Source of the DNA: Gonocerus acuteangulatus
Lineage: Eukaryota > Arthropoda > Insecta > Hemiptera > Coreidae
Assembly (NCBI GenBank): GCA_946811695.1
Contig: OX328125.1
Span: 46,536,345 to 46,600,344 of the forward strand
Length of the DNA: 64,000 nt
Reading direction: 5' to 3'
In this document: positions 11,679 to 23,475 of the stretch, in pieces
Position numbering within the stretch: the stretch's first letter is position 1
Layout of the letters: each line of letters starts with the position of its first letter
Position numbers and translations under genes: made by a program
Notes under the pieces: model-generated
Databases searched by the model: none
Told to the model about the DNA's origin: nothing
What the model saw: only the letters and a program-made list of their open reading frames with translations

Positions 11679-12165
11679 TATACATAATACTAATACTATA
11701 ATGTGTACATACATAATAACTAATACTATACTATAATGTATACATAATACTAATACTATAATGTGTACATACATAATAACTAATACTATACTATAATGTA
11801 TACATAATACTAATACTATAATGTGTACATACATAATAACTAATACTATACTATAATGTATACATAATACTAATACTATAATGTGTACATACATAATAAC
11901 TAATACTATACTATAATGTATACATAATACTAATACTATAATGTGTACATACATAATAACTAATACTATACTATAATGTATACATAATACTAATACTATA
12001 ATGTGTACATACATAATAACTAATACTATACTATAATGTATACATAATACTAATACTATAATGTGTACATACATAATAACTAATACTATACTATAATGTA
12101 TACATAATACTAATACTATAATGTGTACATACATAATAACTAATACTATACTATAATGTGCACAT
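11679..12165. repeat. 60-bp minisatellite, about 8 near-identical copies
   Basis: The unit, seen most clearly at 11701-11760, contains ATAATGTGTACATACATAAT and is repeated with no visible change through 12140. The last copies are diverged and shortened. Because 60 is a multiple of 3, a 20-residue repeat stays open on the minus strand (11583-12134), but the unit has no coding character. Near-perfect identity implies recent expansion. Degenerate units also lie before the RTE (8370-8402). Confidence 0.9.
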
Positions 12166-12175
12166 AATACTATAA

Positions 12176-13000
12176 TGTTAGCCGTTTATAAGGCTGACCT
12201 CATGACGCAATCCGGAAGTGCAAGTTGTATATATATATTTGTTGTTTGGCTCTGTAGCTACGTGAAAAATAGTCCGACTTTTATTTAATTTGGTACAAAA
12301 ACCTTTCGTCTGATTTTATAAGTCAAGTTCATTAACTATCAAAATCCGTCCACCAGAACATGGTTTTTGGAGAGAAATTCGCGCGAAAGAAAATCATATG
12401 CTTGCAAGTACTCGTTTTATAGGCTTCTTGACCTAGAAAAACGAATGAAACCATTTTTAAGGCTATAACTTTAACAGTTTTCTAGAAAAGGGGAATACTT
12501 GTTGAAAAACGTTGTTGGTTTGGGTACTTAGAATCATGGGATTCAGTTAAAATATTTTCTGCATTTTTTTAAATTCATATAAGATGTTTAAATTTTGGTT
12601 ACTTTGGGAGTTAAGGAAGGATTTGAATAAAATATTTTATTAATAGACACGAAAAGTTTTGGGAGATTTCCTTAATATCTCGAAAAAGGTTGGGCAATCT
12701 TGGTAATTAGAAGGTAATTTTTCGAAAGGTTACTAATAATTTTCTACAAAAAAGATTCTGAAACAATTTTCGATTAGGCAATGTCAATCGGAGAAATAAG
12801 TGCTTAAAACTTCAAGTGTTTTTGTTTTGTTCATTTGAACGGGTTTTTGTAGATGTTTACCTCACTTTATAATTGGTTATTTTTTGTTTAAAATTGTATT
12901 TATTTGTAGAATTAGTATTATAGTAGAAGAACGCAAGAAAACATGAAACTTTTTTTCTTTTTTTTTAATGCATTGAACTGTGAAATAAGTATTTTTCCAG
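12176..13000 (+). mobile_element. DINE-1/Helentron-like element, family A copy 2
   Basis: It starts near GCCGTTTATAAGGCTGACC and carries CAATCCGGAAGTGC, then a short TATATATATA instead of a long tract. The family A core follows: GGTACAAAAACCTTTCGTCT, GTACTCGTTTTATAGGCTTC and AAATAAGTGCTTAAAAC. The left boundary abuts the 60-bp minisatellite and the 3' end is eroded. Non-coding. Confidence 0.6.
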
Positions 13001-13268
13001 TCAATCAGTGAAAAGTTAAAATGGTGATACTGGTTTGTCTACTCGGCTACGTCCCCTGCCAATCCAGTACATATAAATTTCTCCGCCCAACATATAAACA
13101 TTGGTCACTTATTCATTTTCCATGTACTCTTTGGATGCATAGCTCTTGCAGATCACAGCGCAGCTTTTGAGAGTAAAATCAGACAATGGTTCTCCAAACC
13201 TTAGAGCTTTAGGTACGTTTCAATTGAAAGGTTGAACTTACTTATGTTATGATGGTTTTTATTAGTTA

Positions 13269-14163
13269 CTAGCTGTTACCCGGCGTGCTACGCTACACCT
13301 ACTTTCTGCATTTATAAAAGCAAAAATAAATTAGAAACCAAATAATTAATATTAAAATCTATAACAATTTGAGTTCATTGTTTCGAACTCGTGATCTCCG
13401 AACTGTGAGTCATAGACAATTTTAACCTAGCCAAGTTTGGTCAAAACTGGAAAAAGGGTTGGATTTGTGAAAGGAACAAACATACAGACAGACAGCTCGT
13501 AGACATTTTTGACTTAGCCTACGAGACTTCCTGTATCAAGACCTACCATTATTCCAAGTTTGGTCAAAATCGGTCAAACGGTGTAGATTTGTATAAGGAA
13601 CAAACATACTGACAGACAGCTGGTAGACGTTTTTGACCTAGCCTATGTGACTTCCCGGATCAAGACCTACCTGTGTGCCAAGTTTGGTCAAAATCGGAAG
13701 AAGGGTGTGGATTTGTATAAGGAACGAACATACAGACAGACAGCTCGTAGAAATTTTTGACTTAGCCTACGAGACTTCCTGTATCAAGACCTACCATTAT
13801 TCCAAGTTTGGTCAAAATCGGTCAAACGGTGTAGATTTGTATAAGGAACAAACATTCTGACAGACAGCTGGTAGACGTTTTTGACCTAGCCTATGTGACT
13901 TCCCGGATCAAGACCTACCTGTGTGCCAAGTTTGGTCAAAATCGGAAGAAGGGTGTGGATTTGTATAAGGAACGAACATACAGACAGACAGCTCGTAGAA
14001 ATTTTTGACTTAGCCTACGAGACTTCCTGTATCAAGACCTACCATTATTCCAAGTTTGGTCAAAATCGGTCAAACGGTGTAGATTTGCATAAGGAACAAG
14101 CAAACAAACGGACAAACAGACAAACGGACAAACAGACAGACGCGTGATTTTTATATATATAGA
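13269..14163 (-). mobile_element. Non-autonomous Helitron, 895 bp
   Basis: On the minus strand it starts TCTATATATATAAAAATCAC at 14163 and ends ...AACAGCTAG at 13269, with A before and T after: the canonical Helitron 5'-TC, CTAG-3', A|T insertion. A short GCGT/ACGC stem lies close to the CTAG end. The body consists mainly of CAAGTTTGGTCAAAATCGG monomers. It carries no Rep/helicase. The 61- and 74-codon frames inside are monomer read-through. Confidence 0.75.
13480..14105. repeat. 124-bp monomers in a 248-bp higher-order unit inside Helitron
   Basis: Two monomer types alternate, one containing GAGACTTCCTGTATCAAGAC and the other TGTGACTTCCCGGATCAAG. The pair repeats at 248 bp: the segment at 13675 recurs at 13923 nearly unchanged. 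Related monomers fill the Helitron at 57882-62102. Confidence 0.8.
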
Positions 14164-14169
14164 TTTACG

Positions 14170-15020
14170 TAAGTCCATTGGCATTATTTAAAACTCTATG
14201 GAGAATATGTTCGAGAATTCTTTTATTTGTTAAACTTCCAGGAGTTGTTAGCTGAAACGGTAGTTTGACGAAGGTTTCAGAGATTATCATAATTCACAAT
14301 ATAATCATGAAGAAATGTTTTGATACAATTCTGTTTTTGTTACTGTAATTTGTTGATACAGCTGACTTATTTTTAGTAGTTTTAGGTAAGCTTAGTTTGA
14401 ACGGATTAAAATCTGCTAGACATTGAAGCTGCCAATTTTAGGAGAGTTCGTTATCGTGGGGTTTTCTGGAGCAGATCCAGAAAGGACAAGGTTGAATGCA
14501 ACACTTTGATACGTCTGCAGATGCTACCAGAGTACTGCAGGTATTTTTACCGTATTTTCCCATTCTCTTCTTACTTCTGTAATTTAATGGTTCTATTTTC
14601 ATTATTTTGTTCCCGACCGTGATCTAGCATCGCTTATACGGTTCAGTTCTTCCGCTCCTTGCTCTGACGAATGTTTGGTAATCAAGCCAAAAAAACGTAG
14701 GCGAATAAAAACTCAAGTTGCTAACAACGAAATCGTGTAAACATTTCTCGAACGTAACGATCGAGCAATACTAAACTTCCCGCAAAATTTGTTTGTTTAA
14801 GAAATTGGGAATTACTTCTGAAATAATGGAAACTCTGGTAACAGGTATGCGCGAAAAAATATCGACCTCAAGTATTTTTTTCGTGAACAATTTGGCTATT
14901 TAAAACTGAACAAAAGCTTCTGGTTTCTATTTGCATACATTCTCGTGACAAATTCATATAACAAGTAATTAAAGAAAAATGTTATATGAAGGTGCGAATA
15001 GTTAGCAGTCGAATTGATAC
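14170..15020. other. Unassigned stretch
   Basis: No supported gene or repeat seen; no open frame above 60 codons. Confidence 0.35.
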
Positions 15021-15031
15021 ATATTTGGAAG

Positions 15032-15703
15032 TAGTGATGAGCGATTCTCGAATCTGAATCGATCTTTTGTGTCTATTCCAATCAAAATGAAAAGATGCAA
15101 AAAAAAAAAAAAAAAAAGAAAAAGATCTTCAAGTTCAGATCGATCCAAAAGATATGGATCGATTTCACGATTACTTACAATTACCTATAAAATTCGTATT
15201 TCTTTTCGATTCGAATAGATTCTCATTCGAGAATAGCCCATCACTACTACGAATCGACCTGCAGCATAATTAATTGCTATCTTACCTGCGGATGTTATCC
15301 CAACATTTTTTCATTATGCTCTTTTAGAACAACCAAACGTCGAACAGGTAGGCATTTTACACTCAATAGTTATTAATAGTAATAGTAATTACCAATTAAA
15401 ACTATTATAATATTAAACCATCTTGAGAGATGTGGCCAATCAATATGGCCACCATCGAGTTTGTTTAAATGACAGGCTATTTCCAAAACATTACAGACTC
15501 TCCTCTTATAACTCCATGATAGTAACAGTCTATGACTTGGAATAAATGGAACCGCAAAGCCAGATTAAAATTTGAAACAACTCGAGATAGATTCTATAAG
15601 AGGTCGGCCCTAGAATATCGATTCATTAAAACGTTTGGCCCTTGGATATAGACTAAAAAATCGATATATCTTTTAAAAGATCTATTCAGATCGCCCATCT
15701 CTA
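15032..15703. mobile_element. hAT-like non-autonomous element, 8-bp TSD
   Basis: The ends TAGTGATGAGCGAT and (inverted) TAGAGATGGGCGAT match 12 of 14 and fit the hAT TAGNG rule. The 8-bp sequence TTTGGAAG flanks both sides (15024-15031 and 15704-15711). A further inverted end, GAATAGCCCATCACTACTA, lies inside at about 15230-15248, so the element is composite or contains a second shorter copy. No transposase; an A-run lies at about 15098-15116. Confidence 0.7.
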
Positions 15704-15711
15704 TTTGGAAG

Positions 15712-16358
15712 CAATGGTTAGTTGAAAGAAAAAAAAACTCAGGTTTCTGGAACAGGTAATTTTACGTTTCAACATGGTCTTTCTCAGTAAATGCAGTAAA
15801 TGGAAGGAGGTAGAGAGACTTAAGTTGGAGTTAAGTTACCTTGAGGTAAATGTGCAACGTAATCACTTAATGTCTCCAAACCTTTGATGTCTCTAACTCC
15901 TGTCTAATTTAGGGTTTTCCAGAAACCTGTGCCAAATCCCTACTATCCATTACTTGAAATCATAAAAAACAATTTCTCATAAACCCATTAACAATAGGTT
16001 ACTACAAAAGCATTAACAATACGTTTTAAAATAGAAATACTGCATTGTGGTATCTGCCATGTATTTTCGGTCTTTGAACCTATATTCTCCAATAAAATGT
16101 ATTTTATTTTTTGGTGGCTTGGGAGGAATGCTGGTTTCCTAACAAAAAAATTGGAATTACAATCTTCAAAGAGATTTTTTCCCATTCAATTGGTTGTGTG
16201 AACGGCAAACTTGATCGTCGTCGAAAAACCAATCTCGGGAATTTTAACCAGAGCGAGGCATATTAAACCATGGTCCGCGGTTTGACTTTCAGTTTTATTT
16301 AACAATAAAAAAGGGGAGGGGATCTGTAAATGAATGAACGTACTTTATTCGTTTTTTT
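15712..16358. other. Unassigned stretch
   Basis: No supported gene. One 65-codon minus-strand frame (15988-16185) has no recognisable family. Confidence 0.35.
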
Positions 16359-16370
16359 TAATGAACAATT
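16359..16370. repeat. 5' target-site duplication of I-like LINE
   Basis: TAATGAACAATT here recurs exactly at 18026-18037, after the element's AAATAAATAAA tail. Confidence 0.8.
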
Positions 16371-17656
16371 CGTTCGATACTAGACTATGGATGTGTAGCA
16401 TATTCCTCTGCCAAGCCCAATCTTCTAAAGTTGCTAGATTCTGTCCATTACACGGGACTAAGGTTAGCTACCGGTGCTTTTAGAACCAGCCCGACCAATA
16501 GCCTTTGTGCCGAGTCTGGGGAGTATCCGCTAGAATACAGGAGAAGGATGCTGATAAGTAAGTTTGTACTTAAGAGTATATCTTTAAATAGTCCATGCCT
16601 TAAGTACATCCACAATCCATACACCGAAACATATAACATGAACCCTACAGTACAAAAGCCACTTTACATTAGATTTCGCGAAATTACCAACCACTACACT
16701 GACCCAACAAAAATTATACATAAAGCAAATCACATTTTCCCTCCTTGGACAATTCATAATCTAACAATAAATTTAAGTTTGACTAAACACAGAAAGCATG
16801 ACCCAACATCTGGCATTATATATAAAAACAAATTTAACGCTCACCTTAAAGATCATTTATAGTCATTATTTGTATACACAGACGCATCTAAAACACAACA
16901 CGGTACAGGAATAGCTGTAGTAATAGGAGAAACAATAATAGTTAATAAACTGCCTGACGTTACGACAACATACACAGCTGAATTACGAGCAATACTTCTA
17001 GCACTGACCACCATCACTACACGACAAGAAAAATACATTATCATTTGTACAGACTCTCTTAGTTCCCTTATAGCCATACAAGACATTTTTAGCACACATC
17101 CAATTGTAACACAAATACACGATACAATTCATTCATTGAAGAAACGAATAACTATTTATTGGCTTCCCGGTCATGAATATATACCACAAAGTACGAATGT
17201 AGACAGACAAGCAAAATTCTCCACAACACGAAACCAATACGACGTCACAGACATAACATACGAAGATATATTCACTGACATACAGAAACACATTGAAAAC
17301 CAGTGGTACGATGTATGGTACAGGACAAGAGACAACAAACTACGTGAAATTAAATCTACAATTACTCACTGGCCATCGAGCACAGAAGTACAAGAAGAGA
17401 AGAAGTAGTACTGACACGTTTACGGATTGGACACACTAGACTTACACACTCATTCCTAATGACCAGAGAACAAGCACCGATTTGCCCAATATGTAACACC
17501 TTTTTAACTATTAAACACTTACTAACGTACTGTTTAAGACTTAACTCATTTCCCCTCCCAGCTATAAATCTAACAGAGTTGTTAGTAGAAGGAAGCCAAT
17601 TTATAGGTTTTGTTTTTAGATACTTAAGGAAAATTGGACTATTTGAAGAAATATGA
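16371..17656 (+). pseudogene. LINE RT C-terminus, RNase H and CCHC pseudogene
   Basis: One frame runs from the junction as RSILDYGCVAYSSAKP, then LRLATGAFRTSPTNS, to an in-frame TAG at 16860-16862. It then continues as RNase H with the acidic set intact by eye: YTDASK, AELRA, CTDSLSS and NVDRQAKF. The frame shifts near 17380-17400, where EEVVLTRLRIGHTRLTHSF follows. It ends with a C-P-I-C ... H ... C knuckle (17480-17540). One stop plus one frameshift make it non-functional, but decay is light. The RT palm is absent through truncation. Confidence 0.8.
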
Positions 17657-18025
17657 TGTATATATATGGTTTTCTATGTTTGTATACGAGCTTATCTGTT
17701 TGTGTATGTGTATATGTGTATGTATATTTATTTTTCTGTTTACGACCTCCTATCATTAATAAATATGTACAAACTATGATTTGAAATTCATAAAGATCTA
17801 AGTCTATAATTGTATTTACAGACTGCCCTATCTGCCTCTGTGTTGTTCGTACCTTTTTATAGTCACTGCAAATTGTATTAGTAATTTTTTTATTTTAATA
17901 TTTTTTTAATTATTTCATTTTCAAATTTGTTAACAATTGTTTACTATTGTTTCTTCTTATGTATGTATTTTAAGTGATGAATTGCCCTTGTCGCGGTCTC
18001 ACTAATAAACAAATAAATAAATAAA
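16371..18025 (+). mobile_element. 5'-truncated I/R1-like LINE with RNase H
   Basis: The 1.66-kb insertion starts abruptly inside the reverse transcriptase C-terminal region, holds an RNase H domain and a zinc-knuckle end, then a 3' UTR ending in AAATAAATAAATAAA. Exact 12-bp direct repeats flank it. Truncation at the 5' end is the usual outcome of incomplete target-primed reverse transcription. RT plus RNase H places it with the I/R1/LOA group. Confidence 0.82.
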
Positions 18026-18154
18026 TAATGAACAATTAGCGAAAAAGTTTGACCCATCATACTATCGTATTTAGAACAACTATGTAAAACTGTCCATTTA
18101 TTTTATTGCATTGTATTATTATCAGTGAGAAAAAAAAATTCGTTTAGATCATTG

Positions 18155-18262
18155 CTCAAATTCGGGGAACATAAATATGCTTTATGTCCACCCGACAATC
18201 CTATGTAATGTACTGTATAACATACCTAACCCTTTGTGCCCTCGTGGCATGTTACGTGACTG
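18155..18262 (+). repeat. Repeat pair: AACATAAATATGCTTTA block and SINE 3' end
   Basis: 18155-18212 matches 36238-36305 almost base for base (CCTATGTAATGTACTGTATA). 18231-18262 (GCCCTCGTGGCATGTTACGT) matches the 3' end of the tRNA-Ile-type SINE at 30550-30570. Two different repeats are juxtaposed, both partial. Confidence 0.55.
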
Positions 18263-18284
18263 ATTTGTTTCATTAATAATATGG

Positions 18285-18350
18285 ATTTCAGGGATAAAGC
18301 AAAGTGGGACTCGAACCCACGACCTATGTCACAATATGACCTTAAAACTC
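18285..18350 (-). mobile_element. tRNA-derived SINE fragment
   Basis: The minus strand contains AGGTCGTGGGTTCGAGTCCC with a perfect B box (GGTTCGAGTCC). It shares AGGTCGTGGGTTCGA-TCCCACT with 23403-23440. No A box with normal spacing is clear. Confidence 0.45.
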
Positions 18351-18383
18351 ATGGGCATCTGGATTCCAAAGAATCCTCTCTCG

Positions 18384-18387
<4 letters not shown>

Positions 18388-18461
<74 letters not shown>
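18388..18461. repeat. (CT)n microsatellite
   Basis: About 37 uninterrupted CT units. The serine/leucine open frame across it is repeat read-through. Confidence 0.95.
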
Positions 18462-18466
<5 letters not shown>

Positions 18467-18519
18467 ACTCTGTCTGTGTGCGTGCGTATGTGTTTCTTTT
18501 TAGGCGGTCAATTTTAGCA

Positions 18520-20160
18520 GAAACCGAATTATTTTAAAAATATATATAATTTTCAAATAAGATGCCTTTTGCTAGGAATCATGTTCTTCTAAACGACGAA
18601 GAAGCAGAGTCAAGATAGTTATTAATCTCTTGTTTCGTTTAGAAAATATTTTAAAATATGTGCTCCGAATTCGTGAAACTCTGGCCCATCTTGAATAATG
18701 TATTAGCCGTTCCTACCTTAATGTGTTATCGTTGACAAATGACATTCATTATCCGAATTATTTATATATTATAAATATATTTTTTTCGTATGTGATATAT
18801 ACAATTTTTTATTTTCAGTGATATAAATATACATGACCAAAACAGTATTCTCACATTTTATTTTTATTGACACGTTAACGACCTGTACATCTGGTAGTTA
18901 TGCTTAAATACAGACGAGCTATCTGCAATAATAAGAGAATATAACCTTTCATATAAGTAATAGAAAAAGGCCATATTGAAACTGCTTGGAAACTCGAAAC
19001 GAACTCCCGACAGTGGAGGAATTTTTTAAATATTTTGTTTCGTGTTACTTACTGTCATCTTTTTATTTTTAAGCCTTTTGCCCTTTTAATATTTCTTTTA
19101 TTTCGTTTGTTTTGATTGTGCTGAGGAACTTAGAAACCTTGCGTCTGGGTTGTTGGAATCGCACTTGGCTGATTCGTAAGATTCCCGGAATATTTAAGAC
19201 CTGACAAGAGTTGCTCGTCCAGCCACGTGCTAAAAAGGGTACATAAAGAGCTGGCTTACCTCCGACGGGTCAGAGTCCAGGCCCGTTCCTGAGGTCTTGG
19301 CCGAGATGGCCATGATATTTCATAACTCTTATCTAGCTGTCTCTCTCTCACTCAACCTTTTCTCTTATCTTAGCGATGTTTTATGATATTTATGTATGTA
19401 ATAGTAACCTCAGTGTAAATTATAGTTTTGAAAGGAATTTCCGCTTCTCTAAAACATTTCCCCATAATCCTTCAAAATATTCCTTTAAATCCCGTCCTTG
19501 CTAATCAGTCCCTTACACTTACATATACATATATGCGAATGTTCTGAAATTCGCTAAGGTTCGGCTAAATGGAGCCTGACCCAGGGTGTGCTGGTGATAT
19601 AGATCTATTTGTCAGTCTGAGAGGTTTTCCTCCCAAGCCTATATTTACTCAGGTAACTCTCCTTAAGTGCTTGACACTATTAACTCCTCAACACCACTTC
19701 GTTTAATAGCACCCACTTGTCAAAGTGGTTACAACTATAGTTGATTAATTTTATTATGTAGTTTTCGAATTTTTCTGTATAAATATATATATTTTTTTTG
19801 AGTTCTGTCTCAAGTATAGGAAGAAACGTGCGAACCTTTTGGTCCTTCTCACTATATGAGGATCTACAATGTGACAACGGTACAAATAGCATTGTACTTA
19901 CGGGATAATTCAACGCGATCCAAAAACTAATAAAACAGTATTCAAATCTGCAAAACATTTTTTACATAGGTCTTTATGTATCGTTCTCCATCACTCATTG
20001 TTAGTCCAATGCAGGGACAAATGTGGCCAAGAGTACAGATTTGAGCAACAAGTGAGCCCATCCGTCATTTGACGGCCCTAACTCCTGGAGGATCATCCTA
20101 TTAGGGACAGACAAGGCGATCAGTAAGCTTTGTATTTATTAGGTCTAAAAACCACATTCA
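18520..20160. other. Unassigned AT-rich stretch
   Basis: No recognised element. 19140-19330 is locally GC-richer but has no open frame of note; the 92-codon minus frame at 19680-19958 has no recognisable family. Confidence 0.35.
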
Positions 20161-20179
20161 AATTTCGGAAAGAATCCAA

Positions 20180-20520
20180 AAATAAATAAATATTAAAAAA
20201 TGCAGTTTTATTGAGACAACACACGACTCAAAACGGTCAACGATCTCCTCTCAAAGGCTTACATTTTGATTGATATACCTCACTGTGAGAAATTGAAGAC
20301 CACATATTAAGAGTCTCTTGTCTAAGCTCTCCATGACATATATTACAAACTGTACTATGGTTGGTCTGTGAATTAGACTGTCTAACGTTATGTAATGTTA
20401 TACGATTCACTACAACTGTACTCTAATACTGATATGAGGGAGGCCCAGACTGACCTTTGAGTCTTGGAGATTTGGGGACAGCTTTAGAAGGGCTGATGTG
20501 ACAGGGAACTTTGTTACATC
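20180..20520 (-). pseudogene. LINE C-terminal zinc-knuckle relic
   Basis: On the minus strand about 20420-20290 reads VNRITLHNVRQSNSQ then HSTVCNICHGELRQETLN, a C-x2-C-H arrangement like the C-terminal knuckle of I/R1/Jockey-type retrotransposon proteins (compare C-P-I-C at 17480). Downstream come CTCAATAAAAC and an A-rich tail (about 20215-20170). Stops lie on both sides. Only the 3' end survives. Confidence 0.45.
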
Positions 20521-20694
20521 AGCTAGATTACTGTTTATCTACACTGTTTGCTTTAGCCCTATCTATACATGTAGCTCTTAATCCTTTATACAATATCCCA
20601 ACTTAGGCAGAACTTTCGGACTCCACTTTATCACTGACTACACGCCATTTTCTGTTGTATATACCTCTTCATGCATAGGAAAACCACACCTAGA

Positions 20695-20697
<3 letters not shown>

Positions 20698-20765
<68 letters not shown>

Positions 20766-21099
20766 TTGTATGTCTGTTTGTCCGTATGTCTGTTTGTTCC
20801 TCATCCAAATCTACACCGTTTGACCGATTTTGACCAAACTTTGCACACAAGTAGGTCTTGATACGGAAATTCTCCTAGGCTAGGTCAAAATAGTCAAATT
20901 TCAAAATTTGGTCAAAAGGTCAAAAGTTTTAAAAAAAAAATGGCTACACTGAACCATTCAGATTCTGACGGCCATTTTGAATAATGTCTCAAAAAATTCA
21001 CACCGTTTGACCGATTTTGACGTAACTGGGTATATTGCTAGATATTGATACGGGGAGAGTCATAGGCAGAAAGTAGCATGGCACACTGGGTAACATCTA

Positions 21100-21100
<1 letters not shown>
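20698..21100 (+). mobile_element. Non-autonomous Helitron, plus orientation
   Basis: After a (TA)n tract (20698-20762) comes ATCACTTGTATGTCTGTTTG and the family's CAAATCTACACCGTTTGACC monomer. It ends GGCACACTGGGTAACATCTAG at 21097-21100, followed by T. It is the same family as 13269-14163 in the opposite direction. The 5' TC is lost in the expanded (TA)n. Confidence 0.6.
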
Positions 21101-21101
<1 letters not shown>

Positions 21102-21159
<58 letters not shown>

Positions 21160-21320
21160 CAGCTGTCTGACTGTTTGTTCCTTATACAAATCCACACCGA
21201 ACGACCGATTTTGACTAAACTTGGCACACGTATAGGTCTAGATCCAAGAAGTGTCGTAGGCTAGGTCAAAATAGTCTAGGGCTCACAGTTCGGACGTCAC
21301 AGGTTCAAAACTGTGAACCT
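21102..21320 (+). mobile_element. Truncated Helitron copy in tandem
   Basis: A second (TA)n (21102-21154) directly follows the CTAG of the previous copy. Then come AAATTCAGCTGTCTGACTG and ACCGATTTTGACTAAACTTG, one monomer of the same family. No CTAG end is seen. Head-to-tail arrangement suggests insertion into, or read-through of, the first copy. Confidence 0.5.
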
Positions 21321-21652
21321 GAACAGCTACAGAATCGCCACTTTTGAAAAATATGATATTTACCTAGACGGACCGTAACGGATCGTCATTCTATCATCTT
21401 TAGCTTATTGTCAGTTGTTTTACAAGTGAAAGCTAAATATGCTATCCATTCCACGGCTTCGTTCGAAATTTGACCATAAAATGTTCTTCAATCTGACGTG
21501 CTGGGGTGAAACGGACTCCGGATTCGGATTCAGCGTCTCGAAATACATAAGAATATATGTACGGTGGCTTTGGAACAGGCCACTTTTCTATTTTGTGAGC
21601 CTGTGTTATTATATATACTTTTAATTCTAAAATGAATATATTACATACATAC

Positions 21653-21654
<2 letters not shown>

Positions 21655-21709
<55 letters not shown>
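21655..21709. repeat. (TA)n microsatellite
   Basis: About 27 TA units, flanked by unassigned AT-rich DNA; 21710-22450 shows no gene. Confidence 0.9.
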
Positions 21710-21713
<4 letters not shown>

Positions 21714-22569
21714 TACACTTAATTATACATCCAATTATGCAATGTTTTAATATTTTTATTTGAAAATCAATAACGAAATTAATTTAACATAATACTAATA
21801 AATTTATCATTCAGTAATATTTTATATTTTTTTATAAGTTCATAAAGAGAAATATATTCTGTCGTAATCTCCGTTAAAACTATAAATTAAAACAATTTCT
21901 AATAGGTCCCTTTTTGTTTTAAGGAAGGAATGTAAGATACTATCGATTATAAACTCACAATTAGAGCATAATGATGTGGCTGTAATGTTATTGTAGTGTG
22001 ATATAAAATACTTAAGCTGAAACCTGATCAGCGTATCGCTCTAGAATTACGGGTCTTATCGAGATAATGGTTCCTAATGAATGCGAATACTCCTTCTATT
22101 ATTACTGGTCTTACTGAATGCTGGATTAATATCTTCTAGTCAGGAAATATCTGCAGATCATACCAAGTACTTATCCATGACGTAAATCTGTTAGGTTTAA
22201 TTGAATTATGATAATTGTTTTCACTAGTCAGTCCACGTGTATGTGTGCGCGCATCAGAGTGAGAGGGTGTGTTAGTATGTTTGTGTGAAGGAGAGAGGTT
22301 TTTTGTTTTTCTTTGTTAGTGCGGGGCTTTGTATAGGATTCCACCCTTTCCAAACATCGAAGGTGGATCACGGAATTTTGTCAACGGGCCCTGAAATAAA
22401 AACGCTAAACCTTCTGCAGGGGGTGCCTGAAGGTCGAGAATCCAGCGCGTTAAGTGGCGGTCACACTAGGCTGCCTAGCAACCGCTAGCTAGCAGCGCCA
22501 GCAGCCAGCGGATAAGCCGCGGTCACACTAGGCTGCCTACCAGCCGCTACTGAACAGCGGCTAGCTTTT

Positions 22570-23215
22570 GAATAGCCGCTTATTCGGTTCCGAATTTGCT
22601 CAAAATAACCTATATAAATCAAATAAAAGCATGAATAGTTCTGGTCTTTTACATTTGTAAGGAGCAAATCGATCAAATTATTTTAATTATTAATTTCTTA
22701 ATTAATTTCCTTGCAGACTTTTGTGTATGCGTAATACTAAACTACTTAATAAATACACGAAAACATCTCATTTTCACCTTTTGGTCTGATGCAGGAACGG
22801 GATACAGCTCCCCTAGCGGTAGACGTGAGAAATAATATCGAATTCGTAATTTCGCTCCAGAGTACCCCCCCCCCCTCCTAGTAAACGGCTTTAGTATATT
22901 TTTTCAAAGTAATTTTCTTTTTAGTTTACCACAACAAATACCGAGTATCGTTGAAATATAACAAAAACTACGGCTGGAATGGTCAAATTAGCGTTTTGGG
23001 TCCAGGGTAAACCCCCCTCCCGGTGGTCCGACACTCACACACACACATACACACGCGCACACACACACCAACATACACATAAATATTTACGGGGGTCATT
23101 TTCGGTGTCTACTAGGTAGGATCGATAAGGATTTGAAGCTCCGTCAATATTTTTAACAACTCCGTCTTCAGTGCAACCTCAATAGCTACTTCCCCTCGGA
23201 TGAAAGCGCTAGAAC
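22570..23215 (-). mobile_element. DINE-1/Helentron-like family B, diverged copy
   Basis: It shares with the other family B copies CATGAATAGTTCTGG, GATGCAGGAACGGGATACAG, several C-run blocks, CCGGTGGTCCGACA, and GGGGGTCATTTTCGGTGTCT (23092-23111). The (TA)n tract is replaced here by an (AC)n tract at 23034-23067. The hairpin end is present but altered. Confidence 0.6.
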
Positions 23216-23339
23216 GAAAAAAAAATACAAAACAATTGATCAAAATAAAACAATAATAGAACTATTCTAATATTTATTTATTATTTACATTTTAACGTCC
23301 ATTATCATGAACTAAGAATTTTGGAACGAGTTACCTATA

Positions 23340-23475
23340 GGTTTCCACCCTTTTCTAGCCAGGATAGGGCTGATGCCTTTTCTTTTTTCTAAAGAAAAGC
23401 TACCTACCCATAGTGGGAATCGAACCCACGACCTTTGGCGCGCAGTGTTAAGTGCTCACGCCTTAACACTCATAT
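23340..23475 (-). mobile_element. tRNA-derived SINE
   Basis: The minus strand has AGGTCGTGGGTTCGATTCCC with a perfect B box, preceded by a head rich in TTAA words and followed by AAAGAAAAGGCATCAGCCC. It shares its B-box block with 18299-18320. The acceptor arms do not form a tRNA. Confidence 0.5.

Noticed and set aside
9394..11685. Several minus-strand frames of 60-124 codons
   Set aside because: They are antisense shadows of the intact RTE open frame.
11583..12134. 183-codon minus-strand frame with 20-residue repeats
   Set aside because: It is the 60-bp minisatellite read through; the period divisible by three keeps it open without coding constraint.
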